A stretch of 64,000 nt of DNA from contig NW_020312828.1 in the NCBI RefSeq assembly GCF_003265705.1, positions 56,411,701 to 56,475,700 on the forward strand. The letters are read 5' to 3'. This DNA comes from Callorhinus ursinus. Its lineage: Eukaryota; Chordata; Mammalia; Carnivora; Otariidae. The translations under genes and the position numbers were made by a program. The notes beneath the pieces were generated by a model. The model was not told the DNA's origin. It saw nothing but the letters and a program-made list of their open reading frames with translations, and ran no database searches. Shown here in pieces: positions 1 through 11,489 of the stretch. The stretch's first letter is position 1; each line of letters begins with the position of its first letter.

Positions 1-407
1 CTTTTGTGTTGTGGAGTTCTTTGGTTTTTCCATTCTCCTGTTGATGAACAACTGAAAACCTTTTAGTTTTAGCTATACTGAAGAAAGCTGCTATGAATTT
101 TCTTTATGTGAACAAATTTTATGAATGTTACCAATTCTCATCAGTTGTACCATTTGGATTGTACACTTTTACATGTGGATCAAATTAGGAACTCTACTTG
201 CTTCATATTCTCAAAATATTTGGTGTGATTACTCTTGTTAATTTTAGTCATTTTTTTTTAGTGTGAAGTGATAAGTCATTGAGGTAATAATTTGTATTTC
301 CATGATGGCTACTAATGTTAATCTCTTTTTCATGTCCATACTGATTGTTTGTATATCTTAATTTGTGAAATGTCTATTCAAATCTTATGGTACTCCAAAT
401 ACTTGCT
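1..407 (-). mobile_element. Old L1 (L1M-type) fragment, 3' part of ORF2 region
   Basis: Read on the minus strand, this resembles the end of an ancient mammalian L1 ORF2. On the plus strand it carries recognisable reverse-complement phrases such as GAAAGCTGCTATGAA, CAGTTGTACCATTT, GTGTGAAGTGATAAGTCATTG and GTATATCTTAATTTGTGAA. It is highly diverged and has no open frame. It starts outside the window and is cut at its right edge by a CAN-SINE. The subfamily is not assigned. Confidence 0.6.
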
Positions 408-420
408 TGTTAGAACTTTT

Positions 421-612
421 AAAAAATATTTTATTTATTTATTTGAGAGAGGGATAGAGAGTGAGCAGGGGGAAGAGCAGAGGGAGTGGGAAAAGCAGAC
501 TCTGTGCTGAGCACAGAACTTGATGTGGAGCTTGGTCCCACAACACTGAGATCATGAGCTGATCCAAAATCAAGAGTCAGATGTTCAACTGACTGAGCCA
601 TGCAGGCACCCC
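421..612 (-). mobile_element. CAN-SINE (SINEC), full length, minus strand
   Basis: The T-rich tail (AAAATATTTTATTTATTTATTTGAGAG side) is at the left and the tRNA-derived head (reverse of GGGTGCCTGCATGGCTCAGT) at the right. It is flanked by a 13-bp target-site duplication with one mismatch, TGTTAGAACTTTT at 408-420 and TGTTAGAATTTTT at 616-628. The body is moderately diverged. Confidence 0.9.
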
Positions 613-628
613 ATGTGTTAGAATTTTT

Positions 629-884
629 TATTGTTGTTGCATAGATACTCAAAGCTCTTCATTTTAAAAAATTTTTTTTTTCCAAAATGGGTAATTTATA
701 ATCACATTCACTTTTTCATTGATCTTTTTTTTTAACCATTCTGCTTTTTAAGCTTATCCAGTGAATTTTGTATGTCAATTATTTCTTTACAAGTCTAGAA
801 TTTTTAATGGTTCATTTTATAGTTTTTATTTCTGAGCTAAAAGTTTTCTATTTGTTAATTCATGATACTTTTTTTCATTTATGT
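629..884. mobile_element. AT-rich old L1-like 3' UTR segment
   Basis: This AT-rich block lies between two SINEs. Together with 1118-1167, 1584-1819 and 2073-2330 it resembles an ancient L1 3' UTR, with phrases such as GGGGCCTGGACAATGTAAGT and a later TTTAGCAGGAACTTAACTGACTC segment. The match is from memory and the block is too diverged to assign a subfamily or firm orientation. Confidence 0.4.
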
Positions 885-899
885 CTCTGTCTTCTTTTA

Positions 900-1102
900 T
901 TTTTAAAAATTTTTTTAAAGATTTTATTTATTTATTTGACAGAAAGAGACACAGCAAGAGAGGGAACACAAGCAGGGAGAGTGGGAGAGGGAGAAGCCTT
1001 CCTGCTGAGCAGGGAGCCTGATGTGGGGCTCCATTCCAGAAGCTGGGGATCATGACCTGAGCTGAAGGCAGATGCTTAACGACTGAACCACCCAGGTTTC
1101 CC
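900..1102 (-). mobile_element. CAN-SINE, full length, minus strand
   Basis: TTTTTAAAGATTTTATTTAT begins the tail and the tRNA-related head ends near 1102. A perfect 15-bp target-site duplication, CTCTGTCTTCTTTTA, lies at 885-899 and 1103-1117, so both edges are certain to within a base or two. Confidence 0.95.
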
Positions 1103-1170
1103 CTCTGTCTTCTTTTAAATATTGGTATGCTAATCGAAACACTGGGGTCATTCATCTCAGATATCTGTTT

Positions 1171-1202
<32 letters not shown>
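1171..1202. repeat. (TTG)n microsatellite
   Basis: Ten perfect TTG units plus TT. It sits exactly at the tail end of the following minus-strand SINE, so it probably arose from that element's A-rich tail. Confidence 0.95.
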
Positions 1203-1583
1203 AGAGAAGGAGCGGGGAGAGTCAGAGGGAAAGGGAGAGAGAGAATAATATTTTTTATTATTTAAATTCAATTAGCCAACAAATAGTACTTCATTAATTT
1301 CAGATATAGAGTTCAATAATTCATCAGTTGCATACAACATTCAATGCTCATCACATCATGTGCCCTCCTTAATTCTCATCACCCAATTACCCCATCCCCC
1401 TACTCACCTCCCCTCCAGCAACCCTCAGTTTGTTTCCTATAGTTAGGAGTTGGGAGAGAGAATCTTAGGCAGGCTCCATACCCAGTGCAAGCTTGATGCA
1501 GGGCTTTATCTCACAACCCTGAGATCATGACCTGAGCAGAAATCAAGAGTTGGTTGCTTAACCAACTGAACCACCCAGGTGCC
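1203..1583 (-). mobile_element. CAN-SINE split by an L1 3' end
   Basis: The SINE body is in two parts. 1203-1246 holds the purine-rich tail side (GGAGCGGGGAGAGTCAGAGG). 1454-1583 holds the rest, ending in the tRNA-derived head (reverse of GAGGCACCTGGGTGGTTCAGT). The parts join cleanly if the L1 segment at 1247-1453 is removed. Confidence 0.88.
1247..1453 (-). mobile_element. Carnivoran L1 3' UTR end, 5'-truncated, inside a SINE
   Basis: The reverse complement of the carnivoran L1 3' UTR is recognisable by CAATGCTCATCACATCATGT, CACCCAATTACCCCATCC and CCAGCAACCCTCAGTTTGTT. The A-tail side is the left T-rich edge. The flanking direct repeat GAGAGAGAAT (1237-1246 and 1454-1463) is SINE sequence duplicated on insertion. 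Confidence 0.88.
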
Positions 1584-1819
1584 TCTTGGAATTCTGTTGA
1601 TTTTATTTACTCCTAAGAAGTAGTTTTCCTGTTTTTTTACATAATAAGTAATTTTGAATTGGGGCCTGGACAATGTAAGTGACATGTATTAGAAATTCTG
1701 AGTTTTGTTATATTCCTGTGAAGAATATAGATTCATTTTTGTTTGTTTTAATTTAGCAGGAACTTAACTGACTCAAACTACAAACTCTCCTCTGTAGTAT
1801 GTGGCAGCTGAATTTCCAC
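1584..1819. mobile_element. Old L1-like 3' UTR segment
   Basis: This diverged segment between two SINEs includes GGGGCCTGGACAATGTAAGT and TTTAGCAGGAACTTAACTGAC, which recall an ancient L1M/L1ME 3' UTR. No open frame of interest. Confidence 0.4.
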
Positions 1820-1828
1820 TCACTTATT

Positions 1829-1831
<3 letters not shown>

Positions 1832-1871
<40 letters not shown>

Positions 1872-2060
1872 TAAGATTTTACTTATTTATTTGTCAGAGA
1901 GAGAGAGAGATTGCACAAGCAGGGGGAGTGGCAGGCAGAGGGAGAAGAAGGCTCCCTGTTGAACAACGAGCCTGATGTGGTGCTCGATCCCAGGACCTGG
2001 GATCATGAGCTGAGCTGAAGACAGACACTTAATCAACTGAGCTGCCCAGACACCCCCTAT
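1832..2060 (-). mobile_element. CAN-SINE with expanded (TTTA)n tail
   Basis: A long TTTA repeat (about 1832-1872) precedes ATAAGATTTTACTTATTTAT and a standard minus-strand SINE body ending near 2056. The 12-bp target-site duplication TCACTTATTTTA lies at 1820-1831 and 2061-2072. The tail has become a tetranucleotide microsatellite. Confidence 0.92.
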
Positions 2061-2072
2061 TCACTTATTTTA

Positions 2073-2330
2073 ATCTAGCTGTCCTCCATGGGTTCTGTTC
2101 CATGCATGTATGATTCAAGGACCTGTTAGAGATTTAGGCAAAGTATAGTCACAGGAATTTTGAGTTCATCTTTCTGGACTTCTTTTATTCAGGATTCCCC
2201 ACCCCCATGTCACTTTGTCAGTGCCCATGGTTGTCCTGAACTCTGTTGTCTAAATCTTAGACTAGAAAAGTTGCAGACTTTCTCTTATAGTTTTATCTAT
2301 CCACTATAGCCCTTCCTGGGTCAGCCGTCG
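2073..2330. mobile_element. Old L1-like 3' UTR segment
   Basis: Probably the continuation of the remnant interrupted by the preceding SINE. The match is weak and the right edge is arbitrary. Confidence 0.35.
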
Positions 2331-3229
2331 AACTAAAAGATGCAATAACAAGAAAAGTATTCAGTGTCATTCCCTTGTTCTAAGTGTCCACTCCCCTCCA
2401 CTAACTAACTACCTTTTTTGTTTTGTTTTGTTTTTGGTCTCCAATGTTCTCATGCCATTGATATTTTATAAATCATCCAGTTATCTTTGAGGGTTGGTCT
2501 AACAGAAGCTGTTGGAAATGTCAGAAGCAGAAATCCAGACCACTTTTTAAAGACAATTTATCATTTTTAACCTTTCTTGACCATGATATATAAAATAGCA
2601 TACCCTGACTTACTTGACAAATGATCAAGAATTATCAAAAAGCTAACATTATCAACATATGATTTTTGTCTTAGAGAAAGATATATTGACCCGTAAAATA
2701 GAGAACTCATAAGTATTCAGTCTTATATGGAAACAATTACAGAGATGGCAAAAAATGTTTTTCCCAGTTCTATTCTCCTTGCATTACTATTTTTATAATC
2801 AAGGGCCCTGCATGGCTAAAATCTGATAGTCAAATATGCATGTAACAAAAATATTTATTTTTGTTTATACTATTTTTGTAACATGACATCACTAATATAA
2901 AAGTTAGATTTTATATTGTTATTTAAATAAATATTTTTAAATTTTATTTAATATTTTTTAGAAAAATATTTTGAAAATAGTTTTTGAATAGAACAATTTT
3001 ATAAATCAACATGCTTATAAGTAAATACATGATAATTTTTATGTTTCTATTATTTTATCATTCCCTTTTACTCTTAAATGTGTCCTAGTGTGGGTGATAA
3101 ATAATATGATAACCATACACTTGAACATATGAAAATAATATTATCTTTCTAATTTAGTGAAATTTTAAAATATATCCATCATGGAGTAGCATTTCACAAA
3201 AAAAATTTTTAAAAGTGTTATTCAACACT
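2331..3229. other. AT-rich sequence without recognised features
   Basis: No recognised gene or repeat apart from a short (TTTTG)n run near 2415-2432. 2860-3060 is extremely AT-rich, with many TATTTAAA and TTTTTAAA runs. Confidence 0.6.
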
Positions 3230-4090
3230 AAAAATCTGTGAAAAAAGTATATGGAGATGTTCCTCACTACCAAAGGCAGAATAAATCAGTACAATTCCTT
3301 GGAAAAACAACTTAGCATTATTTACAAATATTTAACATATTGAACTATAATTACCATTGTACAAATATGTATATACTCTTTAAAATTTCATATATGAATG
3401 AACAAGAAGCAGTGCTAAGAGAATATTACAGGTCTTGTTTATGATACAAACTGCCAGATTCATTAGGGATAAATTATTGAATAGTCATGTAATGGAATAC
3501 TATAGAGTTATGAGAATGAATGCACTACTGCTATACACATTAACATGACTGAATCTCAAAATATGATATATTTTTTTAAGAAATTATTTGATTTTCTTTA
3601 AAGATTTTATTTATTTATTTGACAGAGAGACACAGTGAGAGAGAGAACACAAGCAGGGGGAGTGGGAGAGGGAGAAGCAGGCTTCCCATGGAGCAGGGAG
3701 CCCAATGCGGGGATCGATCCCAGGACCCTGGGATCATGACCTGAGCCAAAGGTAGACATTTAATGACTGAGCCATCCAGATGCCCCAGAATATGATATTG
3801 AATAAAATATGAGGGTCATTCATAGAAAACCACAAGCAGTATGGTTCTGTTTATAGAAAAAATATTTAAGTAATGTTTTTTCTCTTTAGGGGAATTCAGG
3901 ATTATGGTTTCCTCTTTAGAAGAAAGAGGGGAATGTATTTAAGAAGAGGTATGTTTGGGGATTCTGGGGTACTTTGAATTAACCTTTCACCTAGTTGTAA
4001 TGGGTATATGAGCTTGTATTATTATTGTCTTCTATACTATATGTATATATTTCCAAAATTTTGTTTTATGAATGCTATGACTCAAAATAA
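3230..4090 (+). mobile_element. Old L1 (L1M/L1ME-type) 3' end, interrupted by a SINE
   Basis: Plus-strand phrases fit the end of an old L1 ORF2 and its 3' UTR: ATGGAATACTATAGAGTTATG, ACATGACTGAATCTCAAAAT, CAGTATGGTTCTGTTTATAG, then GATTCTGGGGTACTTTGAA. It is cut at 3570 by a CAN-SINE and resumes at 3789. Frames are destroyed. Confidence 0.6.
3570..3788 (-). mobile_element. CAN-SINE, full length, inside an old L1
   Basis: TTTAAAGATTTTATTTATTT starts the tail and the head ends at about 3786. The 10-bp target-site duplication AATATGATAT lies at 3560-3569 and 3789-3798. Confidence 0.93.
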
Positions 4091-5613
4091 AATGATAATA
4101 GCAAAAAAGAAAGATAAAGGTAAAATAAAAACCCCCATTAATATCTGTTAACTTAGCCCTCATTCTGCATTTCCATTACCCTTATTAACAACTCACATAC
4201 TTTATATTCATATATTTGTATACTTGCTTTTCTCCCCCCATCAGAATAAAAACTCTGTAGAAATAACATTTTTATGTTTTTATAATTCTCATAAACTCAA
4301 CCTCAGTATTGTTGATCCCTAGCAATAAATGTTCAATTAGTGAGTAAATTAATATATAAATATTAAATGTATAAATAAGTGTAGTGTCTTTAATAGTTGC
4401 AGCAAAGTGTTGGGTAAATAGAAGGCCTTGCCCAGATATCATTGTTATTAAATATTTTATGTGCCCTTATCACTTCTATATTTATGAAACTTGCAAAATT
4501 GTGTACATCTAAGCAAAGTAAATTTATATAAAATTTTAAGCTTTTATAGGATTACAATTTTAAAATAGCAATACTCATGAAGACATAGTGAAAATTCAAT
4601 TTAAAATGTTATCCTCTGTGAAAACATGAGGCTCAGTTAAAATTTGAAGACATACAGATTTTTATAAACTTGCTGACAAGTATTCTGTGGCTATGATCTG
4701 GTCTATTTAGATTGGAAAGTTTACTAAACACATCCTTATGATATCTACTTAATGTATTTCATCATGCATACAGTCAGTAACATTTGGGTTGGAGAACCCT
4801 AAAGAAAACAGATAAAAATGAGAATACTTGTTACAAACAACCTTTCAGTGAATCTGCCTTTATTCTTTAAAAAAAAGAAAAGATATTGTATAGCTACCTT
4901 AATATCATGACCATTTCCTGCTGACTTTATTGATGGACAATAACACCAAAACATTTCAAATATTTCCATATAATTGTTGCAAAATTTGAGGATATTTTGA
5001 GGAGCATAATGGGAAAATACTATTCAAGTATATAGTCTGTGTGAAAGTTAAGACTAGCATGCCCTTAACACTTCTATAATATTTTTTATGTCAGTAAAGA
5101 TCTACATTCTGATGCATAATTCGCAATTCACCAGTCTCAATGAAAAGATAGTTAGAAATATACATATATTGTGTTTGTATATATATATATATGTATATAT
5201 GTGTGTGTTCATCAAGATCCTCTTAGAATTTAGGAACATTCCAAATAGCATAAAGTCATAGCTAATTTACTCATGACAATGACATACACTTAGCTTATAG
5301 AATCCTGAAAAAAATGTATAAACATTGTTTTTATATATAGGAGTAAAGGTGATATTTAAGGCATATTACAGACCCAGTTGTTTTTAACCTTTCTCTGCAT
5401 GGCATTATTGGTTGCATAGCCAACAAACATTTCCTCATGTTCTTCTTGCCAGGAGAACACCATTTTTAGTGCATGTCAATGTGCCCAGAGAACAACTAAA
5501 TTAAGGATTAGTCTATCATGGAAATTCCTTCCCTCTTCAGTTAATTGGTCTACATGTGGTCATTTATCTCAGTTCTCAGCAATAAAATGTAAAGGAGAGC
5601 CTCCTGGGAGCTT
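4091..5613. other. Mostly unique AT-rich DNA; possible L2/MIR tail at 4235-4345
   Basis: No gene is visible. CAGAATAAAAACTCTGTAGA through CCTAGCAATAAATGTTCAAT (about 4235-4340) resembles the degenerate 3' tail shared by L2/MIR elements, but only weakly. The rest looks unique. Confidence 0.45.
5176..5208. repeat. Imperfect (TA)n/(TG)n microsatellite
   Basis: A short alternating tract, GTATATATATATATATGTAT followed by ATATGTGTGTG. Confidence 0.8.
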
Positions 5614-5627
5614 CTGAGAAAAAATTT

Positions 5628-5809
5628 TTTTTAAGATTTTATTTATTTATTTGACATAGCAAGAGAGAACACAAGCAGGAAGAGCAGCAGAGGGAGAAGC
5701 AGACTCCCTGCTGTGCAAGGAGCCCGATGCAGGACTCGATCCCAGGACCCTGGGATCATGACCTGAGCCAAAGGCAGACGCTTAACCGACTGAGCCACCC
5801 AGGCATCCC
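5628..5809 (-). mobile_element. CAN-SINE inserted at the tail of a neighbouring L1
   Basis: A minus-strand SINE with a well-preserved head (reverse of GGATGCCTGGGTGGCTCAGT). Direct repeats CTGAGAAAAAATTTTT (from 5614) and CTGAGAAAAATTTTT (from 5809) flank it, differing by one A. The following L1 begins in the same T-rich stretch, so the SINE landed at or next to the L1 tail. Confidence 0.9.
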
Positions 5810-5818
5810 TGAGAAAAA

Positions 5819-6440
5819 TTTTTAAGTTTTTATTTAAATTCCAATTAATTAACACACAGTGTTATATTAGTTTCAGGTGTACAATATAGTAATCCAACAC
5901 TTCCATACAATGCCCAGTGCTCAACACAACCAGTGCACTCCTTAATCCCCATCACTTATTTAACCCACTCCCCTCTCCATAACCATTATTCTCTATAGTT
6001 AACAATCTGCTTCTTGATTTGCCTTTCTCTTTCTCTCTCTCTCTCTTTTTCTTCATTAGTTTGTTTCTTAAATTCCACATATGAATGAAATCATATGATA
6101 TTGGTGCAGCTGCTCTGGAAACAGGATGGAGGTTCCTCAAAAAGTTAAAAATAGAACTACCCCATGATCCAGAAATTGCCCTACTAGGTATTTACCCAAA
6201 GAATACAAAAATACTAATTTAAAGGGATACATGCACCCTGATGTTTATAACAGCATTATCTACAATAGTCAAATTATGGAAACTGCTCATGTCCATCCAC
6301 TAATGAACAGATACAGAAGATGTGGCATATACATACAATGGAATATTACTCAACCATAAAAAGAGTGAAATCCTGCCATTTGAAATGACATCGATGGAGC
6401 CAGAGAGTATTGTGCTAAGTGAGATAAGTCAGTCTGAGGA
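5819..6440 (-). mobile_element. Carnivoran L1, 5'-inverted by twin priming
   Basis: 5819-6100 is the L1 3' UTR in minus orientation (CAATGCCCAGTGCTCAACAC, then TTTCTTAAATTCCACATATG). At 6100/6101 orientation flips: 6101-6440 is plus-strand end-of-ORF2 sequence (TGGAGGTTCCTCAAAAAGTT, ATGGAATATTACTCAACCAT, GTGAGATAAGTCAGTC). In an intact L1 the end of the inverted part lies just upstream of the start of the 3' part, which is the arrangement expected from twin priming. The element is heavily 5'-truncated and codes for nothing. Confidence 0.88.
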
Positions 6441-6523
6441 ATTTTTTTTGCTCAATAACAGAGTGGCCCATCACTTCTCTCTTTCTTGGTACACTTCTCT
6501 GTAAGAACAAAGTGCTTGGAACT

Positions 6524-7014
6524 TGGGATGGTTAATTTTATGTCACCTTCAACTGGGCTAAGGGTTACCCATATAGGTGGTAAGATATTTCTTGGCTGTG
6601 TGTGTGAGGGGGCAGTGGCTGTTACTGGAAGATATTAGCACCTGAGTCAACACATTGAGTATAGAAGATCCCCCTCACCAATATGGGTGGGTAACATCCA
6701 ATCTGTTAGGACCTACACAGGACAAAAAGGCAAAGCAAGAATAAATTCACTCTCTTTGCTTGAACTGAGATATCCATTTTCTCCTGTACTTATACATCTG
6801 TGCTCAGACAGGGACTTAATACCATTGGCCATCCCTCCTCTGCACCAATTCTCAGGCCTTTGGACTTGGTCTGAAGTATATTACCAGCACTCCTTGTTCT
6901 CCAGTTTGATCATGCAACTTATTGGCCTCTCTCTCTGTGTAAGTCAATTCGTATAATAAATTACTCTTTTATATCTTATTGGTTCTGTTTCTTTGAAAAA
7001 CAATATTAATACAG
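6524..7014 (+). mobile_element. Solo LTR, ERVL class (MLT2-like)
   Basis: It opens with GGTTAATTTTATGTCACCTT, then AACTGGGCTAAGGGTTACCC, GAGTCAACACATTGAGTATA, CCCCTCACCAATATGGGTGG and AGGACAAAAAGGCAAAGC. It ends with ATAATAAATTACTC (polyadenylation signal AATAAA) and TATTGGTTCTGTTTCTTTGA. This order matches MLT2-type ERVL LTRs. No internal retroviral sequence adjoins it, so it is a solo LTR and old. The TG...CA ends are eroded. Confidence 0.8.
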
Positions 7015-9090
7015 AGCTCTAGTGGTCATATTATAGAGATGGCATTGCCAAAACTGTTCAGATATTGGAGCAGAAAGAAAGGAATAGCCTAGGTCTTCAA
7101 TAATATTGTTAGCCGCACTCCCAATATGGCATTTGCTAGGTGAAATAAGTTAATATTTTTACTGGTAAATAATTGGAAAAAGCACTCTCTTACACTCACA
7201 ATTTTACATATATGTGTATATACGTCTTGGAAGAATTACTTACCTTATTTTACAAAATGTAACCCAGTTTATGTTTTGCTTTTCATTTTATTGTCCAGAG
7301 GGTCTATACTTAAGTTTATACTTTCTAGGAATATCTTTCAATTCATAGTCCTCTAAGTCTACATCACTATGCAATCCTACATAAACTAAAAAGTAATGCA
7401 TGAAATATTAGAGAGATTGGATCTTATTATTCATCAAGAGCTACAATAATTACATTATAAATGACTAATGTTGTAACAATATTAATAGGAAATTAATATC
7501 ATCTCCTGGGTATTCTAATGTTCTGTATCTTATGTCAATTTCTCTTACCCTGAAAAACTATACAAAAGTTTGGATGACTTTTTTCCTCTAACTTAAGTGG
7601 CAAGAGTCGTGACCCATTTCAGAATTTAATATGGCACTGGGAACCCCTAAGATCTCCTTATCTACCCACTTACACACCTTGCACACTATTGCTTAGTTTA
7701 AATGAGACTTTGGAGCTTACAAAACAATTCTGTAACAACTACTTTAGTAACAAATATAGAAGAAGTACATGCATTCCCTTGGATTGAAAGACCCTAAATA
7801 ATAAGATCAGTGATAAATGGAGCAATCTGCTTTTATTGCTGGATTGGGAACTGAAGTGTTGAATTGATGCATACTCCTGGAAGATGTTTTTCTCTACTAA
7901 TGATATTTCAATTTCCTCCGATCCAAGAGACTCTCAGTTCAAGTTACTATGCAGAATATGTGTGTCTCTAGAGACCTCTTTCAAATTTAGGACTTTGTCA
8001 CTCTCAATATGTGAGAAATAGAGGCAAGTTTTAAAATAACTTATTCATTACTTTTGGACCTGTCTTACCATGCCACTATTTTACCTGAAAATATATGTAT
8101 TTATTTCCTTCTGAAAGAAGTTAATATAAAATTTTATAAGAAGATCATGTGTCATATTGCAAAGTGCAGAGATTTTACATAATACTAAGGCAGGATAAAT
8201 TCTATGATAGGCATGATTTAACTCATATTAAGAATATTGAGATATATGGTCTTAGAATACTTCACTATTTAATACGATACTTTAATGCATGCATTACATA
8301 TATGTAACTATTATTTTTGGCATACATTGAATTTTGTATTTTGGAAAAAAATATATTCTTTACTCCCAAAGAAAGAAACGTGTCATCTTTCAGAATCTTG
8401 ATTATTCTTTTACAAATCTCCCCTCCCAGAAACACACACATACACACCAAAACAAATTTAAAAAAGAGTGTTTATTTCTAGTAATCATTGTTTTGCCTAT
8501 CAAAACTTGTTTTAAACCTCAAGAATCTTAAATTTGGAGATGACAATATATGTTATATTTCCATTGTCTATCTCAGAACTGGCTGAAAGTTTTCAACCAG
8601 AGCCCCCTCTCCCCACCACATATATGTAATGATGCTTTGCCCAAATGCAACATACACCTTTCCTAATGCAGTTATCACAGATTTGTATACTCAGCATGGC
8701 AATCATCCTGCAGATGACAGCTGTTTTGAGGAAAGGGTGTTTAATCCAGATATCCACAAAAATTCTCTTGGGCTCATGGTGAGATATTTCTAATCTGTGA
8801 TTTGGCAGAAAAAAATTGCCTTTGCTTCTCTTTCATGTTACAAGGACACAAATAATAATCTTAATACTTAGAATTTATATATAAACTGGTTTATATTTAA
8901 ATGATAATTAATAATTTTATTTATCAATCATTATTTTCATTCACTCATTCAATAAAAATTTACCATTCCATGTATGTACTAAGTGCTAAGCATATAATGC
9001 TAAACAAACAGAAAAGACCTTACTCTCTCTACATTACTACATAATCAAATAGTAGTAAGTGCTATGGAGAAAAATAAATCAAGGCAAATC
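7015..9090. other. Unique AT-rich DNA
   Basis: No gene, SINE or recognisable LINE. Short open frames at 8265-8531 overlap on opposite strands and look fortuitous. 8930-9010 (TTCACTCATTCAATAAAAAT, then ATGTACTAAGTGCTAAGCAT) resembles a common, very old L2/MIR-related motif. Confidence 0.55.
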
Positions 9091-9568
9091 CAATGGCCCT
9101 CCATCCTTTATCCATGACGGATATGTTGCAAGACTCCTAATGGATGCCTGAAACCACAGGTAGTCCTATATATACCATATATCCCTGTATATACCATGTT
9201 TTTTTCTTATATGTAAATACCTATGATAAAGTTTAATTTATAGATTATGCACAGTGAGAGATTAACAGGAATAACTAATAATTAAATAGAATAATTATAA
9301 CAATATACTATAATAAGAATTATGTGAATATCGTCTCCTTCTCTCAAATCATTGTGCTGACCTTTTTTCTTCTAGTGATAATGTGAGATGATAAAATACC
9401 CATGTGATGAGATGAAGTGAAGTGAATGACATAGGCATTGTGATGTAGGATTAGGCTACTACTGATGATATGATGATATGTCAGAAGGAGGATCATCTCT
9501 TTCAGACCTGGTTGACTGTGGGTAACTGAAACCATGGATGGTGGAACCACAGATGAGGGGGAGCACTA
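9091..9568 (+). mobile_element. Tigger-like non-autonomous DNA transposon, copy 1
   Basis: The left end CAATGGCCCTCC is followed by GGATGCCTGAAACCACAGGT, AAGTTTAATTTATAGATTAT, AGAGATTAACAGGAATAACT and AGAAGGAGGATCATCTCTTT. The right end is AACCACAGATGAGGGGGAGC. The same blocks occur in the same order in the copy at 48888-49334. At about 480 bp it is too short to encode a transposase. The terminal CAG/CTG and the TA duplication are eroded here. Confidence 0.8.
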
Positions 9569-11489
9569 TATGACAAGTTGTATTCAATATGGGGAAAGGG
9601 GAGGCATTGTGCATAAGGTGACATACAGGCAGGCACTAAAGGAAGTGAAGAAATCAGGCATGAGGATATCTGGAGAAGGAACATCAGAGGCAGAAAAACT
9701 GCAAATGCAAAATCCCTGGGTCAGAAGTGAGTCTGATGGGTAAAGAACCTTCAAGAGAGCCAGTGATAGAAGTGAAGTTAGTGGGGAAGAGAGCATAGAA
9801 AGTGAAGGCAGTAAGACAGAAGGTGTCAGCTCTTACAGAGCTTGAAAGTCATTATAAACTCTGTCTCTTATAAATAAATGTAAAGAAGCCTGGGTATGGA
9901 TAGAGTTTCAGAGTTTCAAAGACTGACCTTTCAGAAAAAATGTTCTCTAAGTTTACAGAGCAAAGGCACAAGTTGGGTTGATGAATTTCATCCAAAATAT
10001 TTCAGACTGGTTCCCAGCAGGACACCAGTCTCTATTCATTACCAAAATTTATTTTCCTCAAAAACTTTATTCTTCTTGAATATTAATCAGAATTAATTAA
10101 AATTAGTCCCAAAGTAATGTTCTTGTGTGGAACAGAGAACTGAGAAAGAAAATGAGCAGTAAGTGGAAGGTAGGAAATGACTTGAAGCTGAGACCATTAT
10201 TAATTTCATTATTTTAATATGAACTCTATAGTATATAGCAAACTTACATGAGTCAAAAAATTAGATAGATGATAGATAGATAGATGTAGATAAATAGATA
10301 CTCAGAGGAAAAAACACAAATTCCCTCCTCAAATAAAGCCCATGTTAAGAACCGAGATGGAGAAGAGCCATCCATTTTGCTGAGTTACCACACAATACTG
10401 CTGGCCTCTAGGAGGCATAATTTACTTCAGATATGAATCCCAAGATGCTAATAAAATGCTACAACTTCTAGCTTTCTTTGTCAATGACAATAAAGAGGCT
10501 CTTATGTAAACTTTTCATGGTAAATTCTACATCTCGTCTATGATTGGAGGTGTTCCAGTAGGTGACAAATGAAAGCAACATGGTGAGATATTATCTCAGC
10601 AATCCACAGAAATAATCCTTTACCTGTTTTATCTCACCTATAAACTTATAAATTCTTCTTGGCATTCTTTTTGGTTGATTCTGAAGAACTGTCCATTTTC
10701 TGTAAAAAGCCAAGTACTCTGCTCTTCATTCTATCATCTTGCTTACACTGAAACTTAACTGTCAGTGATTCTCCATTGTTCTTTGATCTTTTCCTGCCCC
10801 TTTTATATCATCTTCTGCTCACCCTGTAAATATGTTAAAACTCTCCCAAACAAGATAAAAATATTTTAAAGTCTGGTACAGTATCATTCTTTCATGACTA
10901 CCATAGTTGTTATTTTTTTTTAGTATCAAAGAGTAGACATTCTCAGTTTCTACTTCCCTTCTGCCCCAGTTATCAGGTAAAATTTCTCTGGCAATGAACT
11001 CCATGATGTTAAACTCAATGGAAAATTTTTGCTTCTATCTTTCTCGCTCTCTAAATATTTTGAGTAGCATATGATTTTCTGCTACATATAGGGTTTATAT
11101 GAACCTAACTATTGTGTTTAAAACTACTCACTTCTTCATGAAATTCCTAACATCTTTGGATCTCATAAGAACTTTTTCTTGAGTTTCCTACTTTCTTTTT
11201 GAGCATCCTCAAACCTATTAGCCGTTAGTATTCCTCATCACTCTGTAAAATGTCACTGCTCTTCTGACTTTTCAGATATGCTCTCCAGATAATCTCATCC
11301 ACTTTCAAAATTTTAACAGTCACTTTATGATGATGTCTAGCTTATTTATCTCTAAAATTGTCTTACTTCATGGGTTTTAGACACAAAACCCCAGCAGGCA
11401 TCTTAATTGCAATAAAGAGAAAGATGAGAAGAAGGCTGAATAGAAGGAAGAGTAAAGAAAAATAGTTGGACTTTATTAACATACAAAGC
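9569..11489. other. Unique DNA, no recognised genes
   Basis: Several 60-70 codon frames (9584-9796 minus, 9896-10096 plus) overlap on both strands and have no recognisable domain. No splice-flanked exon pattern stands out. Confidence 0.55.
10264..10302. repeat. Imperfect (GATA)n microsatellite
   Basis: GATAGATGATAGATAGATAG followed by ATGTAGATAAATAGATA. Confidence 0.85.

Noticed and set aside
27..1155. Short frames such as 431-652, 768-1055 and 928-1155
   Set aside because: All read through CAN-SINEs. The recurring peptide pattern (WVAQSV.RLPSAQVM, and PCSAGRLLLPL on one strand) is the translated SINE body and recurs at many SINE copies in the window.
6524..7014. Start of a complete endogenous retrovirus
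   Set aside because: Only an LTR-like unit is present. No primer-binding site, gag/pol-like frame or second LTR follows within the next kilobases.
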